A DNA stretch of 64,000 nt from Kofleriaceae bacterium (GCA_018058095.1 JAGPCO010000024.1:1-64000); one strand, 5' to 3'; positions 24,590-34,354 are shown, counted from the first letter of the stretch. Program-made: numbers and translations. Notes: generated by a model not told the origin, from the sequence alone.

Positions 24590-26335
24590 TCACTTCGTGC
24601 AGGTCGGGTGGGTCCCGCCGCGGGCACACGCCCCGGCGATGGCGTCGCGCGCGCGCGCCTGCGCCGCCGCATCACCTCGGCCCTGCGCCAGCGGCTCGAC
24701 CAGCGACCAGCAGCTGGCGGCGTCGCCCAGATCGCAGCCGCGGATGAGCGCGTCGTAGGCGCGGCCGGCGTCGGCCGGCAGCTCACCGTCGGGAGGCATG
24801 AGGTGCTTGCCCAGCCAGCGGCAGGTGTGGGCGCTGCCGGCGCTGCAGCCGAGCTGCAGCACGCGCTGCGCCTCGCTCGCCGGCAGGCCGAGGTCGGCGC
24901 CGCCCGGCTCGCGCGCGCGCAGGATCCGCAAGCCGGCCTTGGTGCAGGCCCGCCCGCTCCCCAGCTCGCAGCCGTGCACCAGCATGGCCACCCCGGCGAC
25001 CTCGTCGCGTCGCACCCCGCCCAGGCCGGTCGACAGCGACTCGCCCCAGTAGTGGCACGCCTCGGCCTCGCCGGCGGCGCAGCGGGCCTCGCAGCCGAGC
25101 CGGATGTCGATGGTGCACGCCGCCAGGTCGAACGTGCTGGTCGGGCCCGGTGACGTCGGCGCCGCCCCGGCGCCAGAGCCCGGGCCGGCCGGACCGGCGT
25201 CGGGCTGGGTCATCACCCGCGTCACCGGCGGCGGCGGCGGCGGCAGGTCGCGCCCCGCCACCAGCGCGAACAGCAGGCCGCCGCCGAGCGCGACCGCGGC
25301 GATGGCCAGGCCCGCGACCAGCATGCGGCGGCGCCCGCGCCCGCCCGTCGGCACGGTCGCCGCCCGCAGCGGCAGGCCGCGCCCGCCGCGCTCGTCGCGG
25401 GTGACGGGCTCGACGCCGGCCCCGGCCGGCACCAGCACCGGCCGCGTCCGCAGCGCGGCGGCGTCGCGCCCGGCCAGCGCCGCCGCCATCACCTCGGCCT
25501 CGGCCACCACCGCGCGGGCGTCGGCCAGGCGCGCGCCCGGCTCCTTGGCCAGCAGCGCGCCGACGAGGTTGGCCAGGCGCGGCGGCACGTCGGGTCGCAC
25601 CGCGTCGACCGGCTCGGGATCGTGCAGCAGCAGGTGGGCCAGCACCTCGATGATCTCGTCGCCGGGGAATGGGCTGGTCCCGGTCAGCGCCTGGTACATC
25701 GTGCATCCGAGCGCGAACAGATCGGCCCGGCCGTCGAGCCCGGGTCGACCGAGCGCCTGCTCCGGCGCCATGTAGCCCGGCGTGCCGACCAGCTGCCCGG
25801 TGTGGGTCAGGTCGCGCCCGCCGTCGGTGTCCTTGGCCACGCCGAAGTCGATGAGCCGAACGTCGTCGATCCGGCCGTCGACCAGCAGGACGTTGCTCGG
25901 CTTGAGATCACGGTGCACCACGCCGTGGCCGTGGGCGTGGGCCAGCGCCTCGCCGAGCTGACGCGCCAGCGCCACCACCTCGGCCACGGTGAGTGGCCCG
26001 CGCCGCAGCCGCTCGGCCAGCGACTCGCCGTCGAGCCACTGCATGGCCAGGTACGGCGCGCCGGCGCCGGTCACGCCGTGGGCGACGTAAGAGACGACAC
26101 GTGGGTGGTCGAGCTGCTCGAGGATCTCCGCCTCGGCGGCGAACCGCTGCAGGTCGACCTGGGCCCGCCCGGTCATCAGCTTGATCGCCACCCGGCGACC
26201 GCTGCTCTGCTCACGCGCCTCGAACACCCGGCCCATGCCGCCGGCGCCAGCCTCGCGCACCAGCTCGAACCGACGATCGAACGTGGCGTCGCCGATGAGG
26301 GCGCGCAGGCGATCGACGTCGGGGCGGTCCGGCAC
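24590..26335 (-). CDS. Membrane Ser/Thr protein kinase with Sel1-like sensor
   Basis: Residues 23-290 form a Hanks-type kinase: Gly loop GAGGMGRVFEA, catalytic K52 (VAIKLM), HRDLKPSN at 141-148, DFG at 163-165 and GTPGYMAPEQ. One transmembrane helix lies at about 338-360. The C-terminal 190 residues outside are Cys-rich helical repeats of Sel1/TPR type (LGCSAGSAHTCRWLG, RGCDLGDAASC), probably an extracytoplasmic protein-binding sensor. This architecture is common in myxobacteria. It would phosphorylate cytosolic targets in response to envelope signals. The GTG start follows a TAGCGT -10 box. Confidence 0.92.
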   Translation of the reverse strand: MPDRPDVDRLRALIGDATFDRRFELVREAGAGGMGRVFEAREQSSGRRVAIKLMTGRAQVDLQRFAAEAEILEQLDHPRVVSYVAHGVTGAGAPYLAMQWLDGESLAERLRRGPLTVAEVVALARQLGEALAHAHGHGVVHRDLKPSNVLLVDGRIDDVRLIDFGVAKDTDGGRDLTHTGQLVGTPGYMAPEQALGRPGLDGRADLFALGCTMYQALTGTSPFPGDEIIEVLAHLLLHDPEPVDAVRPDVPPRLANLVGALLAKEPGARLADARAVVAEAEVMAAALAGRDAAALRTRPVLVPAGAGVEPVTRDERGGRGLPLRAATVPTGGRGRRRMLVAGLAIAAVALGGGLLFALVAGRDLPPPPPPVTRVMTQPDAGPAGPGSGAGAAPTSPGPTSTFDLAACTIDIRLGCEARCAAGEAEACHYWGESLSTGLGGVRRDEVAGVAMLVHGCELGSGRACTKAGLRILRAREPGGADLGLPASEAQRVLQLGCSAGSAHTCRWLGKHLMPPDGELPADAGRAYDALIRGCDLGDAASCWSLVEPLAQGRGDAAAQARARDAIAGACARGGTHPTCTK

Positions 26336-26341
26336 GCCCCT

Positions 26342-26347
26342 ACGCTA
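26342..26347 (-). promoter_or_regulatory. -10 box TAGCGT, 6 nt before the kinase GTG
   Basis: On the minus strand TAGCGT is followed by six bases and the GTG at 26335. The box shares the gap with the plus-strand gene at 26433. Confidence 0.4.
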
Positions 26348-26432
26348 GCAGGATGCGGAGGGAGCATCCCGCCGGCGCGGCGGACCGAAACGCGCCGGGC
26401 CGGCCTGCGTACGGTCGGGCAGGAGGTCACCG

Positions 26433-26942
26433 ATGTCCCTGCCCCGCGCTCCCCGCCCCTGGTTCACCGCCGCGCCGCTGGCCGCGGCCGCCGCCCTGGC
26501 CCTGCTCGCGGCGCCACGCCCCGCCGCCGCCGACGGCCGGCCGCACAGCCGGCTCGAGGTCCGGCTGGCCCAGCTCGAGGCCCGCCTGGCCCTGGCCGAG
26601 CGCCGGCTCGACGAGCTCGAGCAGTCGGCCCCGGCCACGAGCGCGGCCGCGGCCAAGGCCAAGGCCTCGCTGCGGCGCGCCCGCGAGGCGCTGGCGGCGG
26701 GCATGCCGCTGGTGGCGCGGACCCAGGCGCTCGAGGTCGCTCGCACGCAGCCGGGGCGGCGGGCCGAGGCCCTCCTGCTGGCGGCCCTGGCCGCCGACCA
26801 GCTGGGCGATCGGGCGGCGGCGATCACCGACGCGCAGGCGGCCCGCGCCGACAAGCACGCCAGCACCAGCCATCGGGCCCAGGCCGACCGCCTGCTGCGC
26901 CGCCTGGGTGTGCGCGACGGGCTGCTCGAGCTGCGGCCGTGA
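26433..26942 (+). CDS. Exported coiled-coil protein with TPR-like helices
   Basis: AGGAGG lies 6 nt before the ATG, a clear ribosome-binding site. The 169-residue product has a Sec signal peptide ending PAAADG. A coiled coil follows (RLEVRLAQLEARLALAERRLDELEQ), then TPR-like helices (ALEVARTQPGRRAEALLLAALAADQLGDRAAAITDAQAA). A periplasmic scaffold, resembling a shortened CpoB/YbgF-type organiser, is possible but not proven. It diverges from the kinase gene. Confidence 0.65.
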   Translation: MSLPRAPRPWFTAAPLAAAAALALLAAPRPAAADGRPHSRLEVRLAQLEARLALAERRLDELEQSAPATSAAAAKAKASLRRAREALAAGMPLVARTQALEVARTQPGRRAEALLLAALAADQLGDRAAAITDAQAARADKHASTSHRAQADRLLRRLGVRDGLLELRP

Positions 26943-26963
26943 CCCACGCGGCCACGCCCGTGC

Positions 26964-27941
26964 TCAGGGCCGGTACGACAGCGCGACCAGCGGGAACGCG
27001 CCGCCGTCGCTGTTGCCGCTCTCGGCCACGCTGGCCCAGGCCAGGCCAGCGTCGACGGCGACCCGCTGCCCGGCCCAGCGCAGGCCGGCGATCCCGGCCA
27101 TCACGAACACCGCGTCGCGCTGCAGGTTGGTCGCGTGCGCCTCGAGCAGCAGCTTGGCCCGGCCGCCGCCGGCGACGACCGAGCCGCCCAGCGTCAGCGG
27201 GATGACCTGCTCGGAGTTCGAGCCCGACTCGTCGACGATGAGGGCGTTGCCCTGCACGGTCCACAGCGTCGAGCAGCGGGCGCCGCCGCCGCACCGGGTG
27301 TAGATCAGCCCGAGCGTGGTCAGGCGCTCGTCGGACCCGCCGTCGACGGTGGGGGCGTGCAGCGAGCCGGTCACGGCCCAGGCCGAACGCGCGCCCTTGC
27401 GCAGGACGATCTTGCCGTTGACGCCGATGGCGCCGCTGCCGTCGTCGGCGACCGGGACGGCGACCGCGTTGACGCCGAGCTGGATGCGGTCGGTCAGGCC
27501 GGCCTGCGCGGCGAACAGCATGATGGCCGGGATAGCCGGGGCGTGCACGCTGGCCTCGACCTTGCCGCGCGGCACGGTGAGCGCGGTCCCGGCGAGGTAG
27601 GCCCGGTGGCTCGACGGGGCACGCGCCGCCGCCGCCAGCCCGGTCGGCTCGAGGCTGGCCTCGGCGTCGACCTGGGGCGGCGCGATCGGCGCCGACATGC
27701 CGGGCGCGGACAGCCCAGGCCCGCCGACCGGCGCAGCCGCGGGGACGGTGCTCGGCGGCGCGGCGCCCGGCCCGCTCGGGCCCGGCCCGCCCGGCCCACC
27801 CGGTCCGGCCGGCTCGAGCGCCGCGACCCGGACCTCCCCGGCGACAGGCTGCGCGGGCGTGCGGGCCTCGTCGGCGTGGGCCGGGGCGAGGGACCACAGG
27901 GCGGTGACGAGACCGGCGGCGACGGCGGCGCGCATGTTCAT
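26964..27941 (-). CDS. Exported protein, probable beta-barrel or porin-like domain
   Basis: The 325-residue product has a signal peptide ending APAHADE, a Pro/Gly-rich linker to about residue 100, and a beta-rich domain of about 210 residues with alternating strands (KVEASVHAPAIPAIMLFAA, DRIQLGVNAVAVPV). The chain ends in FPLVALSYRP; the strand pattern, not the terminus, suggests an outer-membrane barrel. No family was recognised. It is convergent with the coiled-coil gene and separated by 279 bp of regulatory-looking DNA from the ABC importer. Confidence 0.6.
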   Translation of the reverse strand: MNMRAAVAAGLVTALWSLAPAHADEARTPAQPVAGEVRVAALEPAGPGGPGGPGPSGPGAAPPSTVPAAAPVGGPGLSAPGMSAPIAPPQVDAEASLEPTGLAAAARAPSSHRAYLAGTALTVPRGKVEASVHAPAIPAIMLFAAQAGLTDRIQLGVNAVAVPVADDGSGAIGVNGKIVLRKGARSAWAVTGSLHAPTVDGGSDERLTTLGLIYTRCGGGARCSTLWTVQGNALIVDESGSNSEQVIPLTLGGSVVAGGGRAKLLLEAHATNLQRDAVFVMAGIAGLRWAGQRVAVDAGLAWASVAESGNSDGGAFPLVALSYRP

Positions 27942-28027
27942 GGGGTCCTCGCATCAGCAAGGGGCATGCCGCGCGTGCGGTCGCCGTAACCATCGGTTCT
28001 GCCGTGGGTCATGTCCCCGAGCATCAC

Positions 28028-28057
28028 AGAAGTCTGACAGCCATGTCAGGAACTTCT
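28028..28057. promoter_or_regulatory. 30-bp imperfect palindrome ahead of the sugar importer
   Basis: AGAAGT...TGACA pairs with TGTCA...ACTTCT around a central GCCA, in the 279-bp gap between divergent transcription units. It could be an operator for the importer or the exported-protein gene. A second, shorter palindrome TTGCGCAA (28124-28131), of the kind bound by LacI/MalR regulators, lies about 90 bp before the importer ATG. Neither regulator is in the window. Confidence 0.4.
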
Positions 28058-28220
28058 CGAAAAGGCCAGGACCTACCATCCGCCACCGGGGGTGCGGCTG
28101 CGGCCACCGGCCCCGGTCGGGTGTTGCGCAAGGCAACGAGCGCGGCCCGATCCCGGTCCCAACCGGCCGGGACCGCTGGGAGATCCCCTGGCTCGCCGCT
28201 TGCTCGCCCGGGGCTGCACC

Positions 28221-29308
<1,088 letters not shown>

Positions 29309-29312
<4 letters not shown>

Positions 29313-30547
29313 AGCTGGCCGCGCGCCTCGTGCTGATCGCCAGCGCCGGCGCCGCCGCCGGGGCCGCCGGGTGTGCGCCCGGCCGCGGCGACGACGTGCT
29401 GATCTGGCACGCCTACGACGGCGCCGAGCGGCGCGCGCTCGAGGAGGTCGTCGACGGCTGGAACCAGGCCCACCCCGAGCGCGGCGCCCGCCTGGTCGCG
29501 GTGCCGTACGACGCCTTCGCCGACAAGCTGACCTCGGCCATCCCCAACGGCAACGGGCCCGACCTGTTCATCTACAACCAGGACCGGCTGGGCGACTGGG
29601 CCCGGTCGGGCACGATCGAGCCGATCGGCTTCTGGGTCGACGCCGCGGTGGCCGATCGCTTCGTGACCCGGGCCAGCGGCGGCGACGCCGGCAGCGATCC
29701 GCTGGCCGCGCTGGTCGAAGGGGATCAGCTGTACGGCCTGCCGCTGGCGGTGAAGTCGCTCGCGCTGTTCTACCGGACCGATCAGGTGCCGGTCCCGCCC
29801 CGCACCACCGACGACCTGCTGGCCATGGCCGACACGCGCCGGGCCGCGGGCCAGGGCGGCTACCCGATGGCGTACGCCAGCGCCGATCTGTACGGCCACG
29901 CGCCGTGGCTGCACGGCTTCGGCGGCCGGGTCCTGGCCGACGACGGCAGCCTGGCCATCGCCACCCCGGCGGCGACGGCGGCGGCCGAGCTGGCCCGCAC
30001 GTTCATCGACCGCCGCGTCGCCCCGGCCGAGGCCGAGCCGGCGCTGGTCGCCAGCCTGTTCAACCAGGGCATGGCGGCGATGGCGGTGTCGGGGCCGTGG
30101 TTCGTCGGCGACATCGCCGCCGGCGTGCCGTGGGCGGTGACCACGCTGCCGATCATCTCCGCCACCGGCCAGCCGGCCGCGCCGTTCCTGGGCGCCGAGG
30201 CGGTGCTGATGTCGAGCCACGCGGTCGACAAGGCGGCGGCGTACGCGGTCATGGATCACCTGGCCGGCGACGCGTCGGCGACGATCCGGGCCCGGCGCGG
30301 CCGGCAGATCGTGCCCAACCCGGCCGCGTACGCCGACCCCGAGCTGGCGGCCGACCCGGTGCTGGCCGCGTTCCGGGCCCAGCTGGCGACGACGGTGGCG
30401 ATGCCGAGCGCGCCGGCCATGCGCCTGGTGTGGACGCCGTACAAGACCGCGCTGGCCGACATCCTCGGCCACCGCGCCGAGGCTGGCGCGCGCCTGTGGG
30501 CGGCGCAGCAGGAGATCGAGGGTTACCTGCGCGGAGCGCGCCGGTGA
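29309..30547 (+). CDS. Sugar ABC transporter substrate-binding lipoprotein
   Basis: The 412-residue product has a lipoprotein signal peptide (GAAGCAP, Cys22) and a type 1/maltose-binding fold. It has DVLIWHAYDGAERRAL for the first strand, GPDLFIYNQDRLGDWA for the hinge, and AMAVSGPWFVGDI and LGAEAVLMSSHAVDKAAAYAVMDHL near the hinge and C-terminal lobe. It captures substrate in the periplasm and hands it to the MalF/MalG-like permeases. The GTG overlaps the ATPase stop by 4 nt. The closest class by eye is the maltose/maltodextrin-binding group. Confidence 0.88.
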
Positions 30548-32166
30548 TGCGGTCGACGGCGGCGAGCTCGCACCGGGCCCTGCGTGGCCTGTTGCGCGAC
30601 CTGGCGCTGGCCAGCGCGGTCGCGCTGCTGGTGTTCACCGCCGCCTTCGTCGCCCACCGCAACCACGGCCTGGCCAGCGCCCAGCGCGACAAGGCCAGCC
30701 GCGCGCTGGCGGCGTGGCAGGCCGGCTCGGCCAGCCCGCCCGACGTGCGGGTCGCCACCGTCGAGCTCGGCCCCGGCCCACGGCCGTACCTGCCGCGCCT
30801 GCGCGCCACGCTGGCCGACGGCACCCAGCGCACGCTCGGCGGCGCCGACGGCCCGGTCGCCGACAAGCTGCTGGCCGACGCCGCGCTGGCGGCCGAACGC
30901 GCGCACCGGGCCGGGGCGCCGGCCGGGCGTGTGTACACCTCGGCCCGGGCCGACGACGGCGTGGCCATCGCCGCCGCCGCGCGGACGACACGGCCGGGCG
31001 CGATCGTCCGCGTCGACGTGGCGGTGACCGGCCCGGCCCGGCCCGATCCGTTCCCGTGGCTGGTGGTGATCGGCGTGCTCGGCCTGGCCGTGCTCGGGGT
31101 GTGCGCCGGCGCCGTCGTCGGCGGCGCGGCCCGCCCGCTCGCGCTCGGCCTGGCCAGCGCCGGCCTGGCCGCGCCGGTGCTGTCCTGGGGCTACTGGTTG
31201 CCGGCGCTGGCGATCGTGCTGTGCGCCACCGCGGTGGCGTGGGCGTCGGCGCGTGGCCTGACCGACCGCCTCGCCGCCGGCGTGCGCGCCCACCGCCACG
31301 CCGCCGCCTTCGTCGCGCCGACGGCGATCGCCATGCTGGTGCTGGTGGTCACGCCGTTCGTGGTCGGCCTCACGCTCGGCTTCTACGACCACCACCACGG
31401 CCAGTGGACCTTCGTCGGGCTCGACAACTTCGCCGAGATCCTGTCGGGCGGCGGCCGGCCCATGACCGACCCCCTCAACTTCTGGTTCATCCTCGGCGTC
31501 ACCGTGGTGTGGACCGCGGCCAACGTGGTCCTGCACGTCGCCGTCGGCGTGGCGCTGGCGCTGCTCCTGACGCGGCCGTGGCTGCGCGCGCGCGGCACCC
31601 TGCGCATGCTGCTCATCCTGCCGTGGGCCATCCCCAACTACATCACCGCGCTCATCTGGAAGGGCATGTTCGAGGGCGAGTACGGCGCCATCAACTCGCT
31701 GCTCGATCTGTTCGGGCTCGACCGGGTCGGCTGGTTCGCGTCGTGGGCGACCGCGTTCTCGGCCAACGTCATCACCAACACCTGGCTCGGCTTCCCGTTC
31801 ATGATGGTGGTGGCCATCGGCGCCATCCAGGCTGTGCCGCGCGACCTGTACGAGGCGGCCGAGGTCGACGGCGCCACCCCGTGGCAGCGGTTCTGGCACG
31901 TGACGATGCCGCACCTGCGCCCGGCCATGGCGCCGGCCATCGCGCTGGGGTCGATCTGGACCTTCAACATGTTCAACGTGATCTTCCTGGTGTCGGGCGG
32001 CAAGCCGGGCGGCGCGACCGACATCCTGGTCACCGACGCCTACCGCTGGGCGTTCGAGCGCGGCGAGCGCTACGGCATGGCCGCGGCGTACGGCACGATC
32101 ATCTTCCTCATCCTGCTGCTGTGGACGGTGTTCGGCACCCGCGTCGTGCGCAAGGAGGCGACGTGA
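30547..32166 (+). CDS. Sugar ABC transporter permease, MalF type
   Basis: The start is fixed by the TGATG overlap with the binding-protein stop (30545-30549). The 539-residue product begins with a transmembrane helix at about 17-37 and a periplasmic domain of some 130 residues. Several helices follow, then the conserved permease core with the EAA loop EAAEVDGATPWQRFWHVTMP. MalF of Escherichia coli also has a large periplasmic loop, but its sequence looks unrelated here. With MalG it forms the membrane channel. The earlier in-frame extension is a shadow over the binding-protein gene. Confidence 0.87.
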   Translation: MRSTAASSHRALRGLLRDLALASAVALLVFTAAFVAHRNHGLASAQRDKASRALAAWQAGSASPPDVRVATVELGPGPRPYLPRLRATLADGTQRTLGGADGPVADKLLADAALAAERAHRAGAPAGRVYTSARADDGVAIAAAARTTRPGAIVRVDVAVTGPARPDPFPWLVVIGVLGLAVLGVCAGAVVGGAARPLALGLASAGLAAPVLSWGYWLPALAIVLCATAVAWASARGLTDRLAAGVRAHRHAAAFVAPTAIAMLVLVVTPFVVGLTLGFYDHHHGQWTFVGLDNFAEILSGGGRPMTDPLNFWFILGVTVVWTAANVVLHVAVGVALALLLTRPWLRARGTLRMLLILPWAIPNYITALIWKGMFEGEYGAINSLLDLFGLDRVGWFASWATAFSANVITNTWLGFPFMMVVAIGAIQAVPRDLYEAAEVDGATPWQRFWHVTMPHLRPAMAPAIALGSIWTFNMFNVIFLVSGGKPGGATDILVTDAYRWAFERGERYGMAAAYGTIIFLILLLWTVFGTRVVRKEAT

Positions 32167-33017
32167 AGCGGGGCGCGCCGCGCTGGCACGTGCAGGTGGG
32201 CGCGTACGCCGCGCTGGCGCTGGCGGTCGCCGTGGTGCTGTACCCGGTGCTGCTGGTGCTCAAGAAGGCGTTCGAGCCGGGCCGGCAGTTCGCGCTGTCG
32301 GCGTCGCCAGTGCCGAGCGACCTCACGCTCGACCACTTCCGCGACCTGGTCACCACCCGCGGCGCCGGCGACGAGCTGCTGTTCCTGCGCCACCTCGGCA
32401 ACTCGGCGCTGGTGGCGCTGGCCACCACCGTGGTCGGCGTCGGCCTGGCCTGCACCGCCGGCTACGCGCTGTCGCGCTTCCGCTTCCCCGGCCGCCGGCT
32501 CGGCCTGACCGGGTTCCTGGTGGTGCAGATGTTCCCGGCGACGATGCTGCTGATGCCGCTGTACGTGCTGCTCGATCGGCTCGGCCTGCTCGGCTCCGTC
32601 GGTGGCCTGGTCCTGGTCTACGCGACCACGGCCATCCCGTTCTGCGTGTGGACCCTCAAGGGCACCTTCGACGCCATCCCGGCCGAGCTGGAGGAGGCTG
32701 CGCGCATCGATGGCGCCACCCCGTGGCAGATCTTCTGGCGCATCGCCCTGCCCTTGGCCCGGCCCGGCATCGCCGTGACCGCGCTGTTCTCGTTCATGAC
32801 CGCGTGGAACGAGTTCATCATGGCCTCGACCTTCATGACCGACGAGACCCAGTACACCCTGCCGGTGCTCCTGCAGTCGTCGGTCAGCCAGTTCTCGGCC
32901 GACTGGGGCCGCTTCGCCGCCGGCGCCATCGTCACCAGCCTGCCGGTGATGGTCCTGTTCTACGTCCTGCAGCGTTACCTCGTCGGCGGCCTCGCCGCCG
33001 GCTCGGTCAAGGGCTAG
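32163..33017 (+). CDS. Sugar ABC transporter permease, MalG type
   Basis: The GTG at 32163 overlaps the MalF stop (GTGA), so the four importer genes are fully coupled. The 284-residue product has six predicted membrane helices and an EAA loop, EEAARIDGATPWQIFWRIALP. It also has the MalG-type ending FMTDETQYTLPVLLQSSVSQF...LVGGLAAGSVKG, which also resembles maltose permeases. The stop codon TAG is also the first base triplet of a REP-like hairpin. Confidence 0.9.
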   Translation: MKRGAPRWHVQVGAYAALALAVAVVLYPVLLVLKKAFEPGRQFALSASPVPSDLTLDHFRDLVTTRGAGDELLFLRHLGNSALVALATTVVGVGLACTAGYALSRFRFPGRRLGLTGFLVVQMFPATMLLMPLYVLLDRLGLLGSVGGLVLVYATTAIPFCVWTLKGTFDAIPAELEEAARIDGATPWQIFWRIALPLARPGIAVTALFSFMTAWNEFIMASTFMTDETQYTLPVLLQSSVSQFSADWGRFAAGAIVTSLPVMVLFYVLQRYLVGGLAAGSVKG

Positions 33018-33065
33018 CAGGCCGGCGAAGGACGCCCGCGCAGCGGCGTCCTTCACCGGCCTGCT
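33015..33065. repeat. REP-like hairpin overlapping the MalG stop codon
   Basis: A 21-bp stem with one mismatch (AGCAGGCCGG-GAAGGACGCC) encloses an 8-nt loop, and the TAG stop of the permease gene is the first triplet. It would terminate the importer mRNA. Its TAGCAGG start, CGCAGC loop and CCTGCT end recur in the elements at 57.3 and 62.4 kb. Confidence 0.7.
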
Positions 33066-33066
33066 C

Positions 33067-33190
33067 CGTGCCCGTGCCCGTGCCCGTGCCCGTGCCCGTG
33101 CCCGTGCCCGTGCCCGTTCTGCGGCCGTGGCCGTGATCGTGGCCGTGGCCGTGGCCGTGGCCGTGGCCGCCCACGTGGCCGTGGCCGCGC
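33067..33190. repeat. Hexanucleotide arrays (CGTGCC)8 and (GTGGCC)n
   Basis: Eight uninterrupted units of CGTGCC run from 33067 to 33114, followed by a degenerate GTGGCC/GTGATC array to about 33190. The first array is the inverse of the GGGCAC array at 34302. The rest of the gap to 33251 holds GTGATC-like degenerate units and no gene. Confidence 0.8.
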
Positions 33191-33251
33191 TCGTGATCGG
33201 GAACGCTCGCCGTGATCCTGATCGCTCGCCGTGAACGCAGAGCGCGCTCTG

Positions 33252-33668
33252 CTACAGCCCGGCGCGGACGAAGCGGATCTGCCCGGCCAGGGCCGACTCG
33301 CTGCTGAGCGTGAGCTCGTCCTCGCGCCAGCCGAGGATGGCGTTGCCGAAAGTCTGGCCGACGCCCGGCCCCGACAGCACCATCGTCACCAGCGCGTCGG
33401 TCTCGCCGTAGCCCGTGACCTCGCGCCGCTCGACCGCGTAGTGCCCGGTCTGCACGATCACGCCGTTGTTGTAGAGGAGGTAGGTGTTGAACACGCCCTC
33501 CAGCTCGGGGTAGGTGCCGCCGTCGACGGCGGCGAACTGGAACTGGCGCTCGATGCCGTCAGCCGTACCGATCCAGCTGCCGTACAGCTCGTTGTCGGTC
33601 GGCACGTTCGGGTCCACACAGGCCGCACTCGCGCCGAGGGCGAGGAGCGCCACGCAGGTCCATCGCAT
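33252..33668 (-). CDS. Small lipoprotein
   Basis: The 138-residue product has a short signal peptide with lipobox SAAC (Cys17). A beta-rich mature part follows (ELYGSWIGTADGIERQFQFAAVDGGTY, ERREVTGYGETDALVTMVLSG) that looks like a lipocalin-like or META-like small barrel. A family name cannot be given. It has its own -10 box TAGCCT exactly 6 nt before the ATG. It lies in the block bounded by inverted hexamer arrays. Confidence 0.7.
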   Translation of the reverse strand: MRWTCVALLALGASAACVDPNVPTDNELYGSWIGTADGIERQFQFAAVDGGTYPELEGVFNTYLLYNNGVIVQTGHYAVERREVTGYGETDALVTMVLSGPGVGQTFGNAILGWREDELTLSSESALAGQIRFVRAGL

Positions 33669-33674
33669 GCGCCG

Positions 33675-33680
33675 AGGCTA
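33675..33680 (-). promoter_or_regulatory. -10 box TAGCCT, 6 nt before ATG 33668
   Basis: On the minus strand TAGCCT, six bases (CGGCGC), then ATG; leaderless. Confidence 0.45.
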
Positions 33681-33725
33681 CCAGGTCAGCCAGGCGCCAG
33701 GTGCCCAGGGCCGAGTGCTCAGGGC

Positions 33726-34190
33726 CTAGTGCCCCGCCCCTCCATAGAGCCGGGCATCGTCCGCGAGGTAGGCTCGGACGAAGTCGGTGAAGGTTCCGAG
33801 CGGCGGCACAGGATCGTCGCCGGTGGATGTGCCGAGGGCTCGCGAAACCATGCCCAGCCAAGGCCCTTCGAGCCAGATCGCGTACCACCACGACTCCTGC
33901 AGGTAGTCGGCGACGATGAGCGACCTGTGCTTGGAGTGGCACTTGTACCCGGCCGTGGCCAGCACGATCGAGGTCTCTAGCAACTCAGGCGGCTGCCAGA
34001 ACCGAAATCCCTGCCGATCGTCACCAGCCGGCACACCCACCTCGAGCAGAAGCGCAAGGTACGGCTCCGCTAGCCCCTGGTGCCGCGCCCGCAGCTGCGC
34101 GACCTGCGCGAGGTCGATGCAGGACGCCACGAGGCCCTGCGACTCCCAGTGTGCACGCAGGGCATGGCGCAGGCCCGCCTCGTCATCCAC
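33726..34190 (-). CDS. SMI1/KNR4 (SUKH)-like protein, possibly frameshifted
   Basis: The 154 residues from the GTG at 34190 match the SUKH pattern by eye: LLLEVGVPAGDDRQGFRFWQPPEL, then SLIVADYLQESWWYAIWLEG and FTDFVRAYLADDARLYGG. SUKH proteins are commonly immunity proteins against nuclease or other polymorphic toxins; no toxin gene is adjacent, so it may be an orphan. The longer frame begins in the hexamer array (repeating PVPVPV) and is not a real N-terminus. Another frame upstream reads VVNYRRMLPIDSFASG before a stop, so a one-base shift near 34195 may have broken the gene. Confidence 0.55.
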   Translation of the reverse strand: MDDEAGLRHALRAHWESQGLVASCIDLAQVAQLRARHQGLAEPYLALLLEVGVPAGDDRQGFRFWQPPELLETSIVLATAGYKCHSKHRSLIVADYLQESWWYAIWLEGPWLGMVSRALGTSTGDDPVPPLGTFTDFVRAYLADDARLYGGAGH

Positions 34191-34301
34191 GAGGTGGCCA
34201 CCCGCTCGCGAAGCTGTCGATCGGCAGCATCCGGCGATAGTTGACCACGGGCACCGCGCCTTGTGGCTGGGCGAGCTCGCGGTCGCCTGCCCGCTCAGAT
34301 C

Positions 34302-34331
34302 GGGCACGGGCACGGGCACGGGCACGGGCAC
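34302..34331. repeat. Hexanucleotide array (GGGCAC)5
   Basis: Five exact units follow the sequence GATC. This is the inverse of the (CGTGCC)8 array at 33067, and the same GATCGGGCACGGG junction recurs at 57.6 kb. Confidence 0.8.
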
Positions 34332-34339
34332 GGGGCTGC

Positions 34340-34345
34340 TAGGCT
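34340..34345 (+). promoter_or_regulatory. -10 box TAGGCT, 9 nt before ATG 34355
   Basis: TAGGCT lies directly after the hexamer array and ends 9 nt before the ATG, giving at most a 2-3 nt leader. Confidence 0.35.
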
Positions 34346-34354
34346 GGCGTCGCC

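Noticed and set aside
26344-26352. CTAGCAGGA as another TAGCAGG hairpin
   Set aside because: No partner arm is present; on the minus strand it overlaps the -10 box of the kinase gene.
33067-33190. Possible CRISPR array
   Set aside because: The units are 6-bp tandem repeats without spacers and there are no cas genes.
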